From positions 1-56,835 of the forward strand of contig CAZSBF010000013.1 in assembly GCA_964605185.1 (NCBI GenBank): a DNA stretch of 56,835 bases, given 5' to 3'. Below are positions 1 to 9,787 of the stretch, one piece after another; position 1 is the stretch's first letter, and each line of letters starts with the position of its first letter. This DNA is from JACRIM01 sp964605185 (GTDB taxonomy: Bacteria > Planctomycetota > Phycisphaerae > UBA1845 > UTPLA1). The notes below the pieces were generated by a model. The model saw only the letters and a list, made by a program, of their open reading frames with translations. It searched no databases and had not been told where the DNA came from. A program made the position numbers and the translations under genes.

Positions 1-597
1 CTCGCCGGCCTCACCGAAATCCCCGCCATCGTCCGCCCCGTCGCCGACAACGACATGCTCGAGCTAGCCCTCATCGAGAACATCCAACGCCAGGACCTCA
101 ACCCCATCGACCGCGCCCGGGCTTACCAAGCCCTCATGACCCGCCACGGCCTCACCCACGACCAGATCGCCGCCAAGACCGGCGAGGATCGCGCCACCAT
201 CTCCAACTTCCTCCGACTCCTCGGCCTCCACAATGAGGTCCAGGTCATGCTCATCACCGGCGAACTCTCCACCGGCCACGCCAAGGCACTTTCCGGCATT
301 ACAGACAAGCAACTCCAATATACCATCGCCCGAAGTGCGGCCACCGGTGCCTGGTCCGTCCGCCAGGTCGAGGCCGCCATCGCCAAGACCAAGCAGGGCA
401 CCCCAGCGCCCGCGCAACCCGAGGCCCGGTCTGTGGTAAAGGATGTGGAGGACGCGCTGTCCAAGGTCCTCGGCCTTCGCGTGCGGATTCACGAGGGGCG
501 CCGAAAGCACACCGGCAAGTTGATCATCGAATACTATAACCTTGACGACTTCGAACGAGTCACCGCCCGGCTGGGCCTGTCGCCGGAGCCGGCGTGA
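1..597 (+). CDS. parB: ParB/Spo0J chromosome partitioning protein, 5' truncated by window edge
   Basis: The frame is open from base 1 and the visible 198 residues begin inside the ParB N-terminal nuclease-like (CTPase) domain. The ENIQRQDLNPID segment is the conserved ParB box II. It is followed by the central helix-turn-helix DNA-binding region (LTHDQIAAKTGEDRATISNF) and by a C-terminal dimerisation segment ending at a TGA at 595-597. ParB proteins load at parS sites, use CTP and act with ParA in chromosome segregation. The N-terminal part, including most of the CTP-binding motif, and any parA lie outside the window. No parS-like 16-mer was noticed nearby. Identification is confident; only the start is missing. 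Confidence 0.95.
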   Translation, partial: LAGLTEIPAIVRPVADNDMLELALIENIQRQDLNPIDRARAYQALMTRHGLTHDQIAAKTGEDRATISNFLRLLGLHNEVQVMLITGELSTGHAKALSGITDKQLQYTIARSAATGAWSVRQVEAAIAKTKQGTPAPAQPEARSVVKDVEDALSKVLGLRVRIHEGRRKHTGKLIIEYYNLDDFERVTARLGLSPEPA

Positions 598-642
598 ACT
601 GTGCCAAATGAGTGGCACAAAATCTGACCGAGTGGAACGCGG

Positions 643-1407
643 ATGCAATCACTCCCACAACCCGATGCCATTCTGCCGAACCCGCCGCGAAGCGGGCCGT
701 GGGGCCACATCCTCGTGGCCGCGTCGGCCTGCGCGCTCACGGTCTCAATCGTCGGATCGGCCGTGTTTCTCACGCACCGGGCCTGGTCGCGATATGAATT
801 ACAGGGAAAGATTCGTGATTTTCTCGTCTCCATCGAAAATCGCACGCCCGACGAGTTGCAGCAACGGCTGGATCAGCTTGGCGACCGGCCCAAGCTGGTG
901 GAGCAGATGCTGCCCGAGCTGATGGAAACACTGCGCAACCCGCGCTCCGAGGAACAGCTCGTCGCCGCTCTGCACATCATCAAACCCTTCATGAAACACA
1001 CGCGCGTGATCAACGCACTGGTTCAGGCGCGGAGCGACCGACGCGAGCGCATCGCCGCCGCCGCCGTGGACGCAATCGCGAAGATCGACCCGCCGACAAA
1101 GGCGGCCGAACTGCTCGGCCAGTGTCTCGACGACGCGGCAGGGGGGACGGTCGGTCCGGCCGCGGTCGATCGGGCCTGCGCGGGCCTGTTCGACCTTGGG
1201 CGCGTTGGCATGGACGTGGCGCGAACGCGCGTCGGCAAGCTCAGCGTGGATCGGCGCGTCTGGATCGTGACGTATGTAAATGAAGTGGGGGGGCCGTATC
1301 GGTCGGCATGGCTGGACATGATGGCGACGGACACGGACGAGCGGGTGAAGCTGGCGGTGGCCGCGGCGCGGGCGCCGGCTCCAACGGCGACGGCGAAGCA
1401 GGGGTAA
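643..1407 (+). CDS. Membrane-anchored HEAT-like helical repeat protein, function unknown
   Basis: 254 residues. One hydrophobic segment at about residues 21-43 probably anchors the protein in the inner membrane with the bulk outside the cytoplasm. The remainder is helical and repetitive (paired segments such as LVAALHIIKPFMKH and RIAAAAVDAIAKID, again RVKLAVAAARAP), resembling HEAT/ARM repeats that bind proteins. It lies 45 bases after parB and 7 bases before the DedA gene, so it is probably cotranscribed. The start is the first ATG after the parB stop; a purine-rich GGAACGCGG lies just upstream. No named family is recognised and no enzymatic motif is visible. Confidence 0.8.
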   Translation: MQSLPQPDAILPNPPRSGPWGHILVAASACALTVSIVGSAVFLTHRAWSRYELQGKIRDFLVSIENRTPDELQQRLDQLGDRPKLVEQMLPELMETLRNPRSEEQLVAALHIIKPFMKHTRVINALVQARSDRRERIAAAAVDAIAKIDPPTKAAELLGQCLDDAAGGTVGPAAVDRACAGLFDLGRVGMDVARTRVGKLSVDRRVWIVTYVNEVGGPYRSAWLDMMATDTDERVKLAVAAARAPAPTATAKQG

Positions 1408-1414
1408 TTCGAGC

Positions 1415-2158
1415 GTGCAGGACTTTTTCTTCGCATTCATCGGCAAGTTTTCCTACGTCGGCCTGTTCGGCATTCTGATCGCCGCGGGCCTGGGGATTCC
1501 GCTGCCCGAGGATATTCCGCTCATCGCCGCCGGCTGGCTGGTGCATAAGGGCCAGGCCAATCTGTATGGCATGATGGCGACCGGCCTGCTCGGCGTGATG
1601 GTGGGGGATTCGCTGCTCTTCTTCATGGGCAAGCGCTACGGCGATCACATCTTCGAACACAAGTGGCTCAGTCGTATTGCGAAGCCGTGGCTGATGGAAA
1701 AGGCCCGGCTGAAGTTCGAGCAGCACGGGGCGAAGATCCTGTTCGCGGCGCGGTTCATGCCGGGGCTGCGCTCGGTGCTGTTTCTGACGGCCGGCGCGTT
1801 CAAGGTGCCGTACTGGAAGTTCGCGGTGATCGACGGCTTCGCGGCGTTGATCTCGGTGCCGCTCTGGGTCTGGGCCGGTTGGAAGTTCAGCGGGCGGATC
1901 GAGGAGTTCATCGGCGAAGCAAAGATGGCGACGATGATCGTCGGCGGCGTACTGGTGCTCTGCCTGATCGCATGGGGGATCTACGAATATCGCCACAACC
2001 TCAGCAAGCGCGCGGCCGAGCGCATCGCGGCGGAGGTGAAGGAGAAGGAGGCAGTGCTTGCGGAACGGCGCAGCAGTTCGGGGTTGCTTCCGATACCGGG
2101 AAACATTGAAACGCCGAAGGGTCGGAAAATCGAAACAGGCGGTGCCGGCAGGAGTTGA
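1415..2158 (+). CDS. DedA family (SNARE-associated/VTT domain) membrane protein
   Basis: 247 residues starting at GTG, 7 bases after the preceding gene and with AGGGG about 10 bases upstream. It has the DedA layout: amphipathic/re-entrant N-terminus with GLGIPLPEDIPL, the GDSLLFFMGKRYG segment, and the signature ARFMPGLRSVLFLTAG, then hydrophobic helices to about residue 195. DedA proteins act as polyprenyl-phosphate or phospholipid transporters/scramblases in the inner membrane, but the substrate cannot be told from sequence. The C-terminal 45 residues are charged and cytoplasmic-looking. The last codons AGT TGA are part of a 17-base repeat that recurs at the stop codon of the next gene. Confidence 0.93.
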   Translation: MQDFFFAFIGKFSYVGLFGILIAAGLGIPLPEDIPLIAAGWLVHKGQANLYGMMATGLLGVMVGDSLLFFMGKRYGDHIFEHKWLSRIAKPWLMEKARLKFEQHGAKILFAARFMPGLRSVLFLTAGAFKVPYWKFAVIDGFAALISVPLWVWAGWKFSGRIEEFIGEAKMATMIVGGVLVLCLIAWGIYEYRHNLSKRAAERIAAEVKEKEAVLAERRSSSGLLPIPGNIETPKGRKIETGGAGRS

Positions 2159-2169
2159 AACCGCAGATT
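2153..2169 (+). repeat. Stop-codon-overlapping repeat AGTTGAAACCGCAGATT, copy 1
   Basis: The 17 bases AGTTGAAACCGCAGATT are identical to 4839-4855. In both places the TGA inside the repeat is the stop codon of the upstream gene (DedA here) and the preceding AGT is its last codon. Downstream the motif degenerates into further CGCAGATT/CGCAGA units (to about 2188). Confidence 0.8.
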
Positions 2170-2199
2170 TCGCAGATTGGCGCAGAGCGATGCGAGGAC

Positions 2200-2229
2200 T
2201 TGAGGCGGGGGATACATTATTGATATAAT
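2200..2229 (+). promoter_or_regulatory. Sigma-70-type promoter for the propeller/dockerin gene
   Basis: TTGAGG (2200-2205), an 18-base spacer and a perfect TATAAT (2224-2229), followed 45 bases later by an ATG with AAAGGAG in front. Seen directly; the transcription start is inferred near 2236. Confidence 0.6.
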
Positions 2230-2273
2230 GGGGGGCGAATGGTGCCGGGGGGCCGTTCGTAAAGGAGCGACGC

Positions 2274-4844
2274 ATGGGCCGGGTGGGTTTCACGATTGTC
2301 GTTGCGGTGATGGTTGCATTTTGTGCGTGCGCGGAGAGTGCGCGCGGGCAGTGCACGTATGACTGGGGGAAATCTGATGGAATCCCAGGACTCGATGGCC
2401 TTCCGGTTACTGCCGCAGTTTGGGATCCGGATGGAGTTGGCTCGGGCAGCGATCTACTTGTCGTTGGCGGCAGCTTTGAAGTCGCGGGGAAGGTCTTTGC
2501 ACACAACATTGCGGCGTGGGATGGACAAGAATGGATGTCGCTTGGGGCGGGTGTTGATTTTCAAGTGCGCGCTATTACGAGCTACAACGGAGATCTCGTC
2601 GCAGCCGGGCGGTATTTCGATACTGGCGATGTCAATCGGAACTGCGTGGCAAGGTGGGATGGGGTCAGTTGGCAGCCGCTTGGTATCGGAATAAACGCAG
2701 GTGATGCGAACTCTGTTAATTACCTGATCGCTTGGGATGGCGACTTGATTGCTGGGGGTAACTTTCAAAGTGCGGACGGAATTCCTGTAAATAACGTAGC
2801 ACGGTGGAACGGACACCTATGGAGTGCGATGGGCAACGAGCTGGGCACATGGAATAGCTCAGTAGGTGCATTTGCCATCCACAATGGGGAGTTGATCGTG
2901 GGGGGCTCCTTTTCGTTTAACGACGATACCCCTTCCTTTCAGGTGGCCCGATGGAATGGCGTTGCATGGCAACAGCTTGGGACTGGCATGACCCTAGATG
3001 AATTTGGCTCGCCGGGCGGCGTTGCGAGTTTGATGGTCTTTGAGGGGCAACTATATGCTGGCGGCAATTTCATTTATGCCGACGGAGTATTCGCACCAAG
3101 CGTCGCGAAGTGGAATGGTTCAAATTGGCAATCCCCAGGATCATGGCTGGACGGTCCCGCGAGCAGCCTGACTGTTTGCGGCGGAGCATTGTTAGCAGGC
3201 GGAGATTTTTCTTCCGGAGGCGGGCAAACACTTCGTTCCGTGGCGCGACGAAGCGGATCAAGTTGGCAACCGATGGGGAGTGGAGTCACGGGCTCGGTAA
3301 GCGAATGCGTTTGCTTTCGAGGAGACCCGATTGTTGTTGGCCAATTTTCATCTTCTGGATCATCGGCAACGAGTTATGTTGCACGGTGGGATGGCTTGTC
3401 GTGGGTTTCACTCGGAGGAGGAGCAAACGACGAAATATTGGCAACAGCAGGTCATGGGAATGACTTGATTGCGGGAGGCCGCTTCTTGATGCTGGGCGGT
3501 GCCAGTGCGAGCCGAATTGCCATATGGAACGGCACATCATGGGGATCGCTCGGAACGGGAATGAACAACGCCGTAAACGCCGTCCTTTCCCATAGCGGAC
3601 AGGTAATTGCGGCGGGGGACTTTACGACAGCGGGCGGGGTCACAGCTAGTCGCGTTGCGACATGGACCGGATCAACGTGGCAGCCAATGGGCTCCGGTTT
3701 CTCATCAACAGTTTTTGCACTAACGGAGTACAACGGGATGGTTGTTGCTGGAGGCAACACCTCCTCTCGTCGAGTTGCGCGGTGGGACGGGGGTTCTTGG
3801 AACTCGATCGGTCCAGCTCCGAACAGCGCCGTCAAAGCACTGTTTGTCTACCAAGGTGAATTGATTGCAGGGGGCCAATTCTCAAGCATCTCATCAATGC
3901 CTATGAACAGAATTGCGAAGTGGAATGGATTATTATGGCAATCAATGGCCGGTGGTGTGTCAGAATCAGGCCCGGCCGTCCCAACTGTAGATGCACTTTG
4001 TGCATTTCGAGGAGAGCTAATCGCTGGCGGAACATTTTCGTCCGCCGGAGGAACACCAGCGAAAAATATTGCGCGGTGGAACGGCGCTTCGTGGGCCCCG
4101 CTTGGCGACGGAGTCGATGGTCCCGTCAATAGCCTTTGCGTATTTGAGGATAGTCTCTTTGTAGGGGGTCGGTTTAGTAATGCGGGAAGCGTGTCCACGC
4201 AGCGAATCGCCAGATGGGACGGAGAAACTTGGCACAACGTTGGAGCGGGTGTCGGCGCATTTCGCTATCTGGCAACGGTGAACAGCTTGTTTTCATATCA
4301 GTCGTCACTGATCGTCGCTGGGCGGTTTTCAGCGGCCAATAATGAAGTAGCAGGACACTGGACTCAGCTGACCATTGCCGATCCGTCGCCACTATTGGAG
4401 GAACATCCTTCATCGCCAACAGTCTGTACCGGTAGCAGCGCATCACTCCGTACCACCGCCACGGGCGAGGGCGAACTTTCGTATCACTGGCGGAAGAGTG
4501 GCGTGGAGTTGGTCGATGGCGGGGAGATGATGGGAACCCAGACGAACACGCTTGTGTTTGTTCATGCGGGGATGGCCGATGCGGGGGAGTATGACTGTGT
4601 GGTGAAGCTGAATGACTGCACGCAGGCCACCAGTAATAGTGCGATGCTGACGGTCTATCCGACGAACACAGCCGATGGGAATGGCGACGGTGTGGTCGAT
4701 GGGCGGGATGTGCAGGGGATGGTGGATGCGCTGGTTGGCTTCTCGCCAGTGAGCGCGGGGCTTTGTGCGTATGAACTCAATGGCGATGGAATCGTGAGCG
4801 AGGCGGATGTTGGGGCGTTTGTGGAGCGGGTGCTCGGAAGTTGA
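2274..4844 (+). CDS. Secreted repeat (beta-propeller-like) protein with Ig-like and dockerin-type domains
   Basis: 856 residues. An N-terminal signal peptide (about residues 1-25, ending near CAESARGQ) predicts export. Residues about 70-700 hold roughly 13 repeats of 43-48 residues with the pattern VARWNGxxWxxLGxG...GELIAGGxF, expected to fold as blades of one or two beta-propellers. An Ig-like domain follows (ATGEGELSYHWRKSG...ADAGEYDCVV), then two EF-hand/dockerin-type loops (DGNGDGVVDGRDV and ELNGDGIVSEADV) at the C-terminus. The role is presumably adhesion or matrix display; no catalytic motif is seen. The start is well set by AAAGGAG 7 bases upstream. Base composition is visibly less GC-rich than in neighbouring housekeeping genes. 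Its own promoter lies at 2200-2229. Confidence 0.9.
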   Translation: MGRVGFTIVVAVMVAFCACAESARGQCTYDWGKSDGIPGLDGLPVTAAVWDPDGVGSGSDLLVVGGSFEVAGKVFAHNIAAWDGQEWMSLGAGVDFQVRAITSYNGDLVAAGRYFDTGDVNRNCVARWDGVSWQPLGIGINAGDANSVNYLIAWDGDLIAGGNFQSADGIPVNNVARWNGHLWSAMGNELGTWNSSVGAFAIHNGELIVGGSFSFNDDTPSFQVARWNGVAWQQLGTGMTLDEFGSPGGVASLMVFEGQLYAGGNFIYADGVFAPSVAKWNGSNWQSPGSWLDGPASSLTVCGGALLAGGDFSSGGGQTLRSVARRSGSSWQPMGSGVTGSVSECVCFRGDPIVVGQFSSSGSSATSYVARWDGLSWVSLGGGANDEILATAGHGNDLIAGGRFLMLGGASASRIAIWNGTSWGSLGTGMNNAVNAVLSHSGQVIAAGDFTTAGGVTASRVATWTGSTWQPMGSGFSSTVFALTEYNGMVVAGGNTSSRRVARWDGGSWNSIGPAPNSAVKALFVYQGELIAGGQFSSISSMPMNRIAKWNGLLWQSMAGGVSESGPAVPTVDALCAFRGELIAGGTFSSAGGTPAKNIARWNGASWAPLGDGVDGPVNSLCVFEDSLFVGGRFSNAGSVSTQRIARWDGETWHNVGAGVGAFRYLATVNSLFSYQSSLIVAGRFSAANNEVAGHWTQLTIADPSPLLEEHPSSPTVCTGSSASLRTTATGEGELSYHWRKSGVELVDGGEMMGTQTNTLVFVHAGMADAGEYDCVVKLNDCTQATSNSAMLTVYPTNTADGNGDGVVDGRDVQGMVDALVGFSPVSAGLCAYELNGDGIVSEADVGAFVERVLGS

Positions 4845-4855
4845 AACCGCAGATT
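4839..4855 (+). repeat. Stop-codon-overlapping repeat AGTTGAAACCGCAGATT, copy 2
   Basis: Identical over 17 bases to 2153-2169 and again supplying the final Ser codon and TGA stop of the upstream gene. The flanking bases differ after the shared core (GGGGCAGATGGG here). Confidence 0.8.
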
Positions 4856-4876
4856 GGGGCAGATGGGATTGGGGCG

Positions 4877-4909
4877 GGGGATTACAGATTTGAAATTTGA
4901 GATCTCAGA
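4877..4909 (+). repeat. 33-base direct repeat, copy 1
   Basis: Begins GGGGATTAC, contains the AT-rich core GATTTGAAATTTGA and ends ATCTCAGA. It differs from 5037-5069 at two positions. Confidence 0.75.
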
Positions 4910-5036
4910 GATGACTGCTTCCGGCTGGGTACATTCATGATATCTAGAACGGTCTACGTATTGCTGAATCGCAGCCCTGAAATTCAAACCCGCTTCCTTA
5001 CGGGTGCGGCTCGGTTTGAGTCGAAAAAGGAGGCGC

Positions 5037-5069
5037 GGGGATTACTGATTTGAAATTTGAAATCTCAGA
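5037..5069 (+). repeat. 33-base direct repeat, copy 2
   Basis: Second copy of the 4877-4909 unit, same orientation, two mismatches. Confidence 0.75.
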
Positions 5070-5166
5070 CGTAAGTAGGGCCTGCAACGAGAGTGAAATC
5101 GAGATTTCGAAAGTCGGAATGCCTTCGGGTGCCAACCTGAAGACCGCCTGAGCGCTGAGCGTGGTG

Positions 5167-6129
5167 CTATTTCTTTGTGCCCTTGCGCGGGTTTGTCGGC
5201 GGCGCGATGGCGATGTCGGGGTCGAATGTGGGGTGGAGGACGTGGATGAAGGCGCGGGCGGCGGCGGAGAGGCGGCGGCCGCGGCGGAGGACGATGCCGT
5301 AGTCGCGCTTGGGCAGGAACTTTGACATCGACACCACTTCCAACCGTTCGCGGCCGGTGAGGCAGACGGACGTCACGATCGAGACGCCGAGGCCCAGCTC
5401 TACATATTTCTTGATGATCTCCCAACCGCCGGCCTCCATGCGGATGTCGTAGTGCAATTCTTCCTCGGCGAAGGCCATGGCGATGATCGGGCGCGTGGTG
5501 GAGTGGCGCGGCGGCATGATGAGGGGAAACGCGCTGATGTCCTTGAGCGTGACGCCTCGTTTCTTGGCGAGCGGGTGGCCGCGCGGGGTGATCAGCACCG
5601 GGTCGTAGTGGAAGATGGGTTGATAGATGATGTCGGATTGCTCATCGCGCATGGAGCCGACGGCGAGGTCGACCTCGAGGGCGCGGAGGCGGGCCAACCC
5701 TTCGGAGCCGGCGACGTTGTGCAGTCGAAGCTCGACGCCGGGGTGCGCGTGGCAGAAGCGTTTGATGTAGGGCGGCAGGATGTAGAGGATGGTGGATTCG
5801 CCGGCGGCGATGTCGAGCCGGCCGATCTCGATCTTCTTTCGGCGCGAGGCGAAGTTGGCGGGGAGGGCGTCGAGTGCTTCGACGAGGGGCGCGGCGATGT
5901 CGAAGAGGGTGCGGCCTTCGGGAGTGAGGGCAATGCGCGGCCCGCGGCGTTCGAAGAGGTTGACTTTCAGCTCGCGCTCGAGGGCCTGGATCTGAAGTGA
6001 GACGGCAGGCTGCGAGAGGGAGAGGCGTTTGGCAGCGCGGGAGATGCTGGCGGCGCGGGCGGTGTGATAGAAACCGCGGAGTTGCTGAAGGGTGTTTTGC
6101 TTGTCGTAGTGTTCGCCGGTCTGTCCCAT
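5167..6129 (-). CDS. LysR-type transcriptional regulator, CysB-like
   Basis: 320 residues when started at the ATG at 6129; the frame continues upstream without homology. The winged HTH occupies about residues 14-75 (LRGFYHTARAASISRAAKRL and SLSQPAVSLQIQALE). The effector-binding domain resembles CysB/Cbl types, with PGVELRLHNVAG and a C-terminal WEIIKKYVELGLGVSIV similar to the CysB ligand loop. It is transcribed divergently from the malate synthase/isocitrate lyase pair with a 180-base gap that contains a perfect T-N11-A palindrome at 6142-6156. That arrangement makes control of the glyoxylate shunt and autoregulation the likeliest role (inference). The inducer is unknown. The C-terminal tail after the domain is short and basic. 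Confidence 0.92.
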   Translation of the reverse strand: MGQTGEHYDKQNTLQQLRGFYHTARAASISRAAKRLSLSQPAVSLQIQALERELKVNLFERRGPRIALTPEGRTLFDIAAPLVEALDALPANFASRRKKIEIGRLDIAAGESTILYILPPYIKRFCHAHPGVELRLHNVAGSEGLARLRALEVDLAVGSMRDEQSDIIYQPIFHYDPVLITPRGHPLAKKRGVTLKDISAFPLIMPPRHSTTRPIIAMAFAEEELHYDIRMEAGGWEIIKKYVELGLGVSIVTSVCLTGRERLEVVSMSKFLPKRDYGIVLRRGRRLSAAARAFIHVLHPTFDPDIAIAPPTNPRKGTKK

Positions 6130-6141
6130 AAGCACTCCATC

Positions 6142-6156
6142 ATAAGCATTGCTTAT
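6142..6156. promoter_or_regulatory. LysR box (T-N11-A palindrome) between lysR and aceBA
   Basis: ATAAGCATTGCTTAT is a perfect inverted repeat (ATAAGC/GCTTAT) and fits the T-N11-A consensus of LysR-type operators. An extra ATAAGC half-site lies at 6128-6133, overlapping the lysR start codon. It sits 13 bases upstream of lysR and about 150 bases upstream of aceB, which suits autorepression plus activation of the divergent operon. Confidence 0.65.
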
Positions 6157-6309
6157 AGTATAGATTAAAAGAATTGCGCATTCCAATGATACGGCGCGGG
6201 GTATGCTTAATCGATCAGAGCCGGGGGCGGTCGGTCCGGGCAGTTTGCCTGTGCCGCACGTCGCGCTATTGGCGCGGGCCACACCCTCCGCTCGGCCAGG
6301 GGAGGCGTG

Positions 6310-7914
6310 ATGAAGACGGACGCCCGATCGCAGCTTTCCGGTATCGACCTTCGCGGTGCGCTCTTGCCGGGGTATGACGAGATCCTCAGCCCTGAGGCCA
6401 TCTCTTTTTTGGCAAAGCTGCATCGCACCTTTGACGCGACGCGCCGCGAGTTGTTGCAGCGGCGCGTCGAGCGGCAGGCGATCATCGACGCGGGGTGGCT
6501 GCCGGATTTTCTGCCGGAGACCAAGACGGTTCGCGAAGGGGCGTGGACGATTGCGCCGTTTCCCGCGGAATTGAACGATCGGCGGTCGGAGATCACCGGC
6601 CCGGTCGAGCGGAAGATGATCATCAACGCCCTGAACAGCGGGGCGAAGGTGTTCATGGCGGACTTCGAGGATTCGAACTCGCCGACATGGACGAATTGCG
6701 TGCAGGGGCAGATCAATCTGCGCGACGCCGTGCGGCGGACGATTACGTACACCAGCCCCGAGGGCAAGGTCTATAAGCTCGGGGCCAATCCGGCGGTGCT
6801 CTTTGTTCGGCCGCGCGGGTGGCATCTGCACGAGAAGCATTTCTGGGTCGACGGCCAGCCGATGAGCGGGGCGTTGTTTGATTTCGGCCTTTACTTTTTC
6901 CACAACGCAATCGAGGCGCTGTCGCGCGGGACGGGGCCGTATTTCTATCTGCCGAAGTTGCAGAGCCATCTGGAAGCGCGGTTGTGGAACGACGTGTTCA
7001 TCTATGCGCAGCAGACGCTCGGTGTTCCGCGCGGGTCGATCAAGGCGACGGTGCTGATCGAGCATGTGCTGGCAGCATTTGAGACGGAGGAGATTCTTTA
7101 CGAGCTGCGCGAACACTCGGCGGGGCTGAACTGCGGACGCTGGGATTACATCTTCAGTTTCATCAAGACCTTTCGAAACCGCCCGGAATTTGTGCTGCCC
7201 GACCGTGCCCAGGTAACCATGGCCGTACCGTTCATGCGGTCCTATTGCCTGCAGGTCATCAAGACCTGTCACAAGCGCGGCGCGCATGCCATGGGTGGCA
7301 TGGCAGCATGGATCCCCAATAAGGAGGATCCAGTTCTGAATGACACCGCCATCGCCAACGTCCGGGCGGACAAAGAGCGCGAGGTGGGCGACGGACACGA
7401 CGGAACGTGGGTCGCCCACCCCGGCCTCGTGCCGGTGGCGCTGGAGGTTTTCAATCAGAAGATGCCGCGGCCGAACCAGATTTCCCGGCAGCGGGACGAC
7501 GTGCATGTGACGTCGGCGGAGTTGCTGGCCATTCCGCGTGGAGACATCACGGAACACGGGCTTCGCACGAACATCCGCGTGGGGTTGCAGTATCTGGAGG
7601 CGTGGCTTGGCGGAAATGGGTGCGTGCCGCTGTATCACCTGATGGAGGACGCGGCGACGGCGGAGATCTGTCGTACGCAGATCTGGCAGTGGGTCAAGCA
7701 CCCGACGGGCGTGCTCGTGGATGGTCGACGGATCAGTCGCGAGTTGTTCTGGCAGATTCTTCGTGAAGAGACGGGGCGGATTCGGGAAGCGATTGGGGCA
7801 ACACGATTTGATTCCGGCCATTTTGGATTGGCCGGCGATTTGTTTGACCGACTTTCGACCGCGCCGGAACTGGTCGAGTTTCTCACCATCCCGGCCTATG
7901 AACACCTGGACTGA
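6310..7914 (+). CDS. aceB: Malate synthase A
   Basis: 534 residues, the usual length of the short malate synthase A form. It condenses glyoxylate and acetyl-CoA to malate in the cytoplasm, the second step of the glyoxylate shunt. Recognisable segments include VFMADFEDSNSPTW, RPRGWHLHEKH, GGMAAWIPNKEDP and LMEDAATAEICRTQIWQW; the last belongs to the region of the catalytic aspartate in this family. The ATG at 6310 has GGAGG 4 bases upstream; an in-frame GTG at 6307 is too close to that site and less likely. Isocitrate lyase follows 14 bases later, so the two form an operon. The divergent LysR gene is the probable regulator. Confidence 0.96.
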   Translation: MKTDARSQLSGIDLRGALLPGYDEILSPEAISFLAKLHRTFDATRRELLQRRVERQAIIDAGWLPDFLPETKTVREGAWTIAPFPAELNDRRSEITGPVERKMIINALNSGAKVFMADFEDSNSPTWTNCVQGQINLRDAVRRTITYTSPEGKVYKLGANPAVLFVRPRGWHLHEKHFWVDGQPMSGALFDFGLYFFHNAIEALSRGTGPYFYLPKLQSHLEARLWNDVFIYAQQTLGVPRGSIKATVLIEHVLAAFETEEILYELREHSAGLNCGRWDYIFSFIKTFRNRPEFVLPDRAQVTMAVPFMRSYCLQVIKTCHKRGAHAMGGMAAWIPNKEDPVLNDTAIANVRADKEREVGDGHDGTWVAHPGLVPVALEVFNQKMPRPNQISRQRDDVHVTSAELLAIPRGDITEHGLRTNIRVGLQYLEAWLGGNGCVPLYHLMEDAATAEICRTQIWQWVKHPTGVLVDGRRISRELFWQILREETGRIREAIGATRFDSGHFGLAGDLFDRLSTAPELVEFLTIPAYEHLD

Positions 7915-7928
7915 GGGAGGGCACGACC

Positions 7929-9239
<1,311 letters not shown>

Positions 9240-9292
9240 ATGCGCCGGAATGAACTGACGCGAGCCGGATCACCGCGGAAGGGAGGCGGATC

Positions 9293-9778
9293 ATGTCTCC
9301 TATCGGACGCGTATCGGTACTGCTGAGTTGCATCAGTTTGCTATCGGCGGGCTGTAATTGGCTCGTGGTGTTCGATGTGTTCGAGCAATGCGAATCACGG
9401 CCCGGCTTGGGGGTGCTGGTTCAGGATACGTCGAGCAATGTTGCGGCAGATCCACAGTTTCAATCAACGGCCGGATGCACCATCGTTATAGATGTGAAGC
9501 AGAAGAGCATGCTCGAGGGGAGCATCTTCGATGGGAATGGTGAGATCAACAACAAGTACACTCCGCTCTCGGGCCACGATTATGAAGTGCGGGTTGAACC
9601 GCTGGAGCCGGATGGCCGACTGGAGACCGGTGTGCTCGGGGCGGATGGACGCGTGACGATTCCGACGAGCGGAGGGCATACGTCGGTGATGTTGACGGTC
9701 TATCTGCCGGATGATCGGGTCGAGGGTGGCGTGATCGAGGAGCGGGTGATCGTACTTCTGAATCCGCCATCTGAATGA
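9293..9778 (+). CDS. Small lipoprotein, function unknown
   Basis: 161 residues. The N-terminus MSPIGRVSVLLSCISLLSAGC carries a lipobox (LSAGC), predicting processing by signal peptidase II and a lipid anchor at Cys21. The mature part is acidic with beta-strand-like segments (CTIVIDVKQKSM, YEVRVEPLEPDG, TSVMLTVYLPDD), perhaps one Ig-like fold. AGGGAGG 8 bases upstream fixes the ATG. It follows aceA by 53 bases on the same strand but has no evident link to the glyoxylate shunt. No named family is recognised. Confidence 0.85.
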   Translation: MSPIGRVSVLLSCISLLSAGCNWLVVFDVFEQCESRPGLGVLVQDTSSNVAADPQFQSTAGCTIVIDVKQKSMLEGSIFDGNGEINNKYTPLSGHDYEVRVEPLEPDGRLETGVLGADGRVTIPTSGGHTSVMLTVYLPDDRVEGGVIEERVIVLLNPPSE

Positions 9779-9787
9779 AGGGGCGGG

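Larger units (their letters stand above)
4845..5166. other. Intergenic stretch with a 33-base direct repeat; no gene seen
   Basis: About 320 bases between the convergent propeller gene and lysR. Two copies of a 33-base unit with two mismatches (core GATTTGAAATTTGA) lie at 4877-4909 and 5037-5069, 160 bases apart. The spacer between them is AT-richer than average. No convincing open frame or strong intrinsic terminator was seen. Confidence 0.6.
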
